A stretch of DNA of 5,470 bases from Chloroflexota bacterium. Lineage in GTDB: Bacteria; Chloroflexota; Dehalococcoidia; UBA1151; UBA1328. Positions 5,405 through 5,470 of the stretch are shown here, piece by piece (the stretch's first letter is position 1; each line of letters opens with the position of its first letter). The notes under the pieces were generated by a model. That model did not search any database. It saw only the letters and a program-made list of their open reading frames with translations, and was not told the DNA's origin. Where the stretch lies: NCBI GenBank assembly GCA_002687335.1, contig NYZY01000021.1, forward strand, positions 6,871 to 12,340, read 5' to 3'. The translations under genes and the position numbers were made by a program.

Positions 5405-5470
5405 CTGTTAGGGAACGGACATATGGTGAATACAGGCTGAATCAGAAATCTAAGGTTGTGATGATTTGAA

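Overview
The window looks like an ordinary bacterial chromosome segment of moderate GC. It holds five protein-coding genes and no recognisable RNA gene, insertion sequence or CRISPR array. The chaperonin sequences and a CIRCE-type operator in front of groES are compatible with a Chloroflexota lineage (SAR202/Dehalococcoidia-like). That is a guess from protein flavour, not a placement; CIRCE/HrcA control is also found in Firmicutes, Actinobacteria and Cyanobacteria.

Layout: (1) 21-863 (+), a metal-dependent hydrolase of the amidohydrolase_2 family. (2) 864-1149, a convergent intergenic region with three perfect hairpins in a row (937-1056). (3) 1150-2061 (-), a lone ParB-like DNA-binding protein with a TTG start and no ParA beside it. 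(4) 2062-2316, a divergent regulatory region. (5) 2317-3078 (+), a DUF5343-family protein of unknown function. (6) A strong bidirectional terminator at 3188-3222. (7) groEL (3244-4875, -) and groES (4918-5214, -), one operon read leftward from a good sigma-70-type promoter at 5376-5404. Two overlapping CIRCE-like operators lie at and just downstream of its predicted start site. The outer 66 bases (5405-5470) show no gene.

The most interesting part is the divergent ParB-like/DUF5343 pair. Eight copies of a short box, RTTCCAAA or its complement TTTGGAAY, lie between 2001 and 2389. They fill the intergenic region and run into the 5' ends of both genes. The core hexamer occurs only three times in the remaining roughly 5 kb. 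The shared spacer also has two matched GTGCGATAA elements, one pointing at each gene, that look like extended -10 promoter elements. The simplest reading is that one protein of the pair, most likely the ParB-like one, binds these boxes. That would make the unit either a self-regulated divergent module or a small centromere-like site with its own binding protein. The function of DUF5343 is unknown, and linking the two genes functionally is inference.

The groESL operon is a conventional heat-shock operon. Its operator is unusual in being two 27-bp CIRCE-like elements that share four bases and together form an imperfect 56-bp palindrome.
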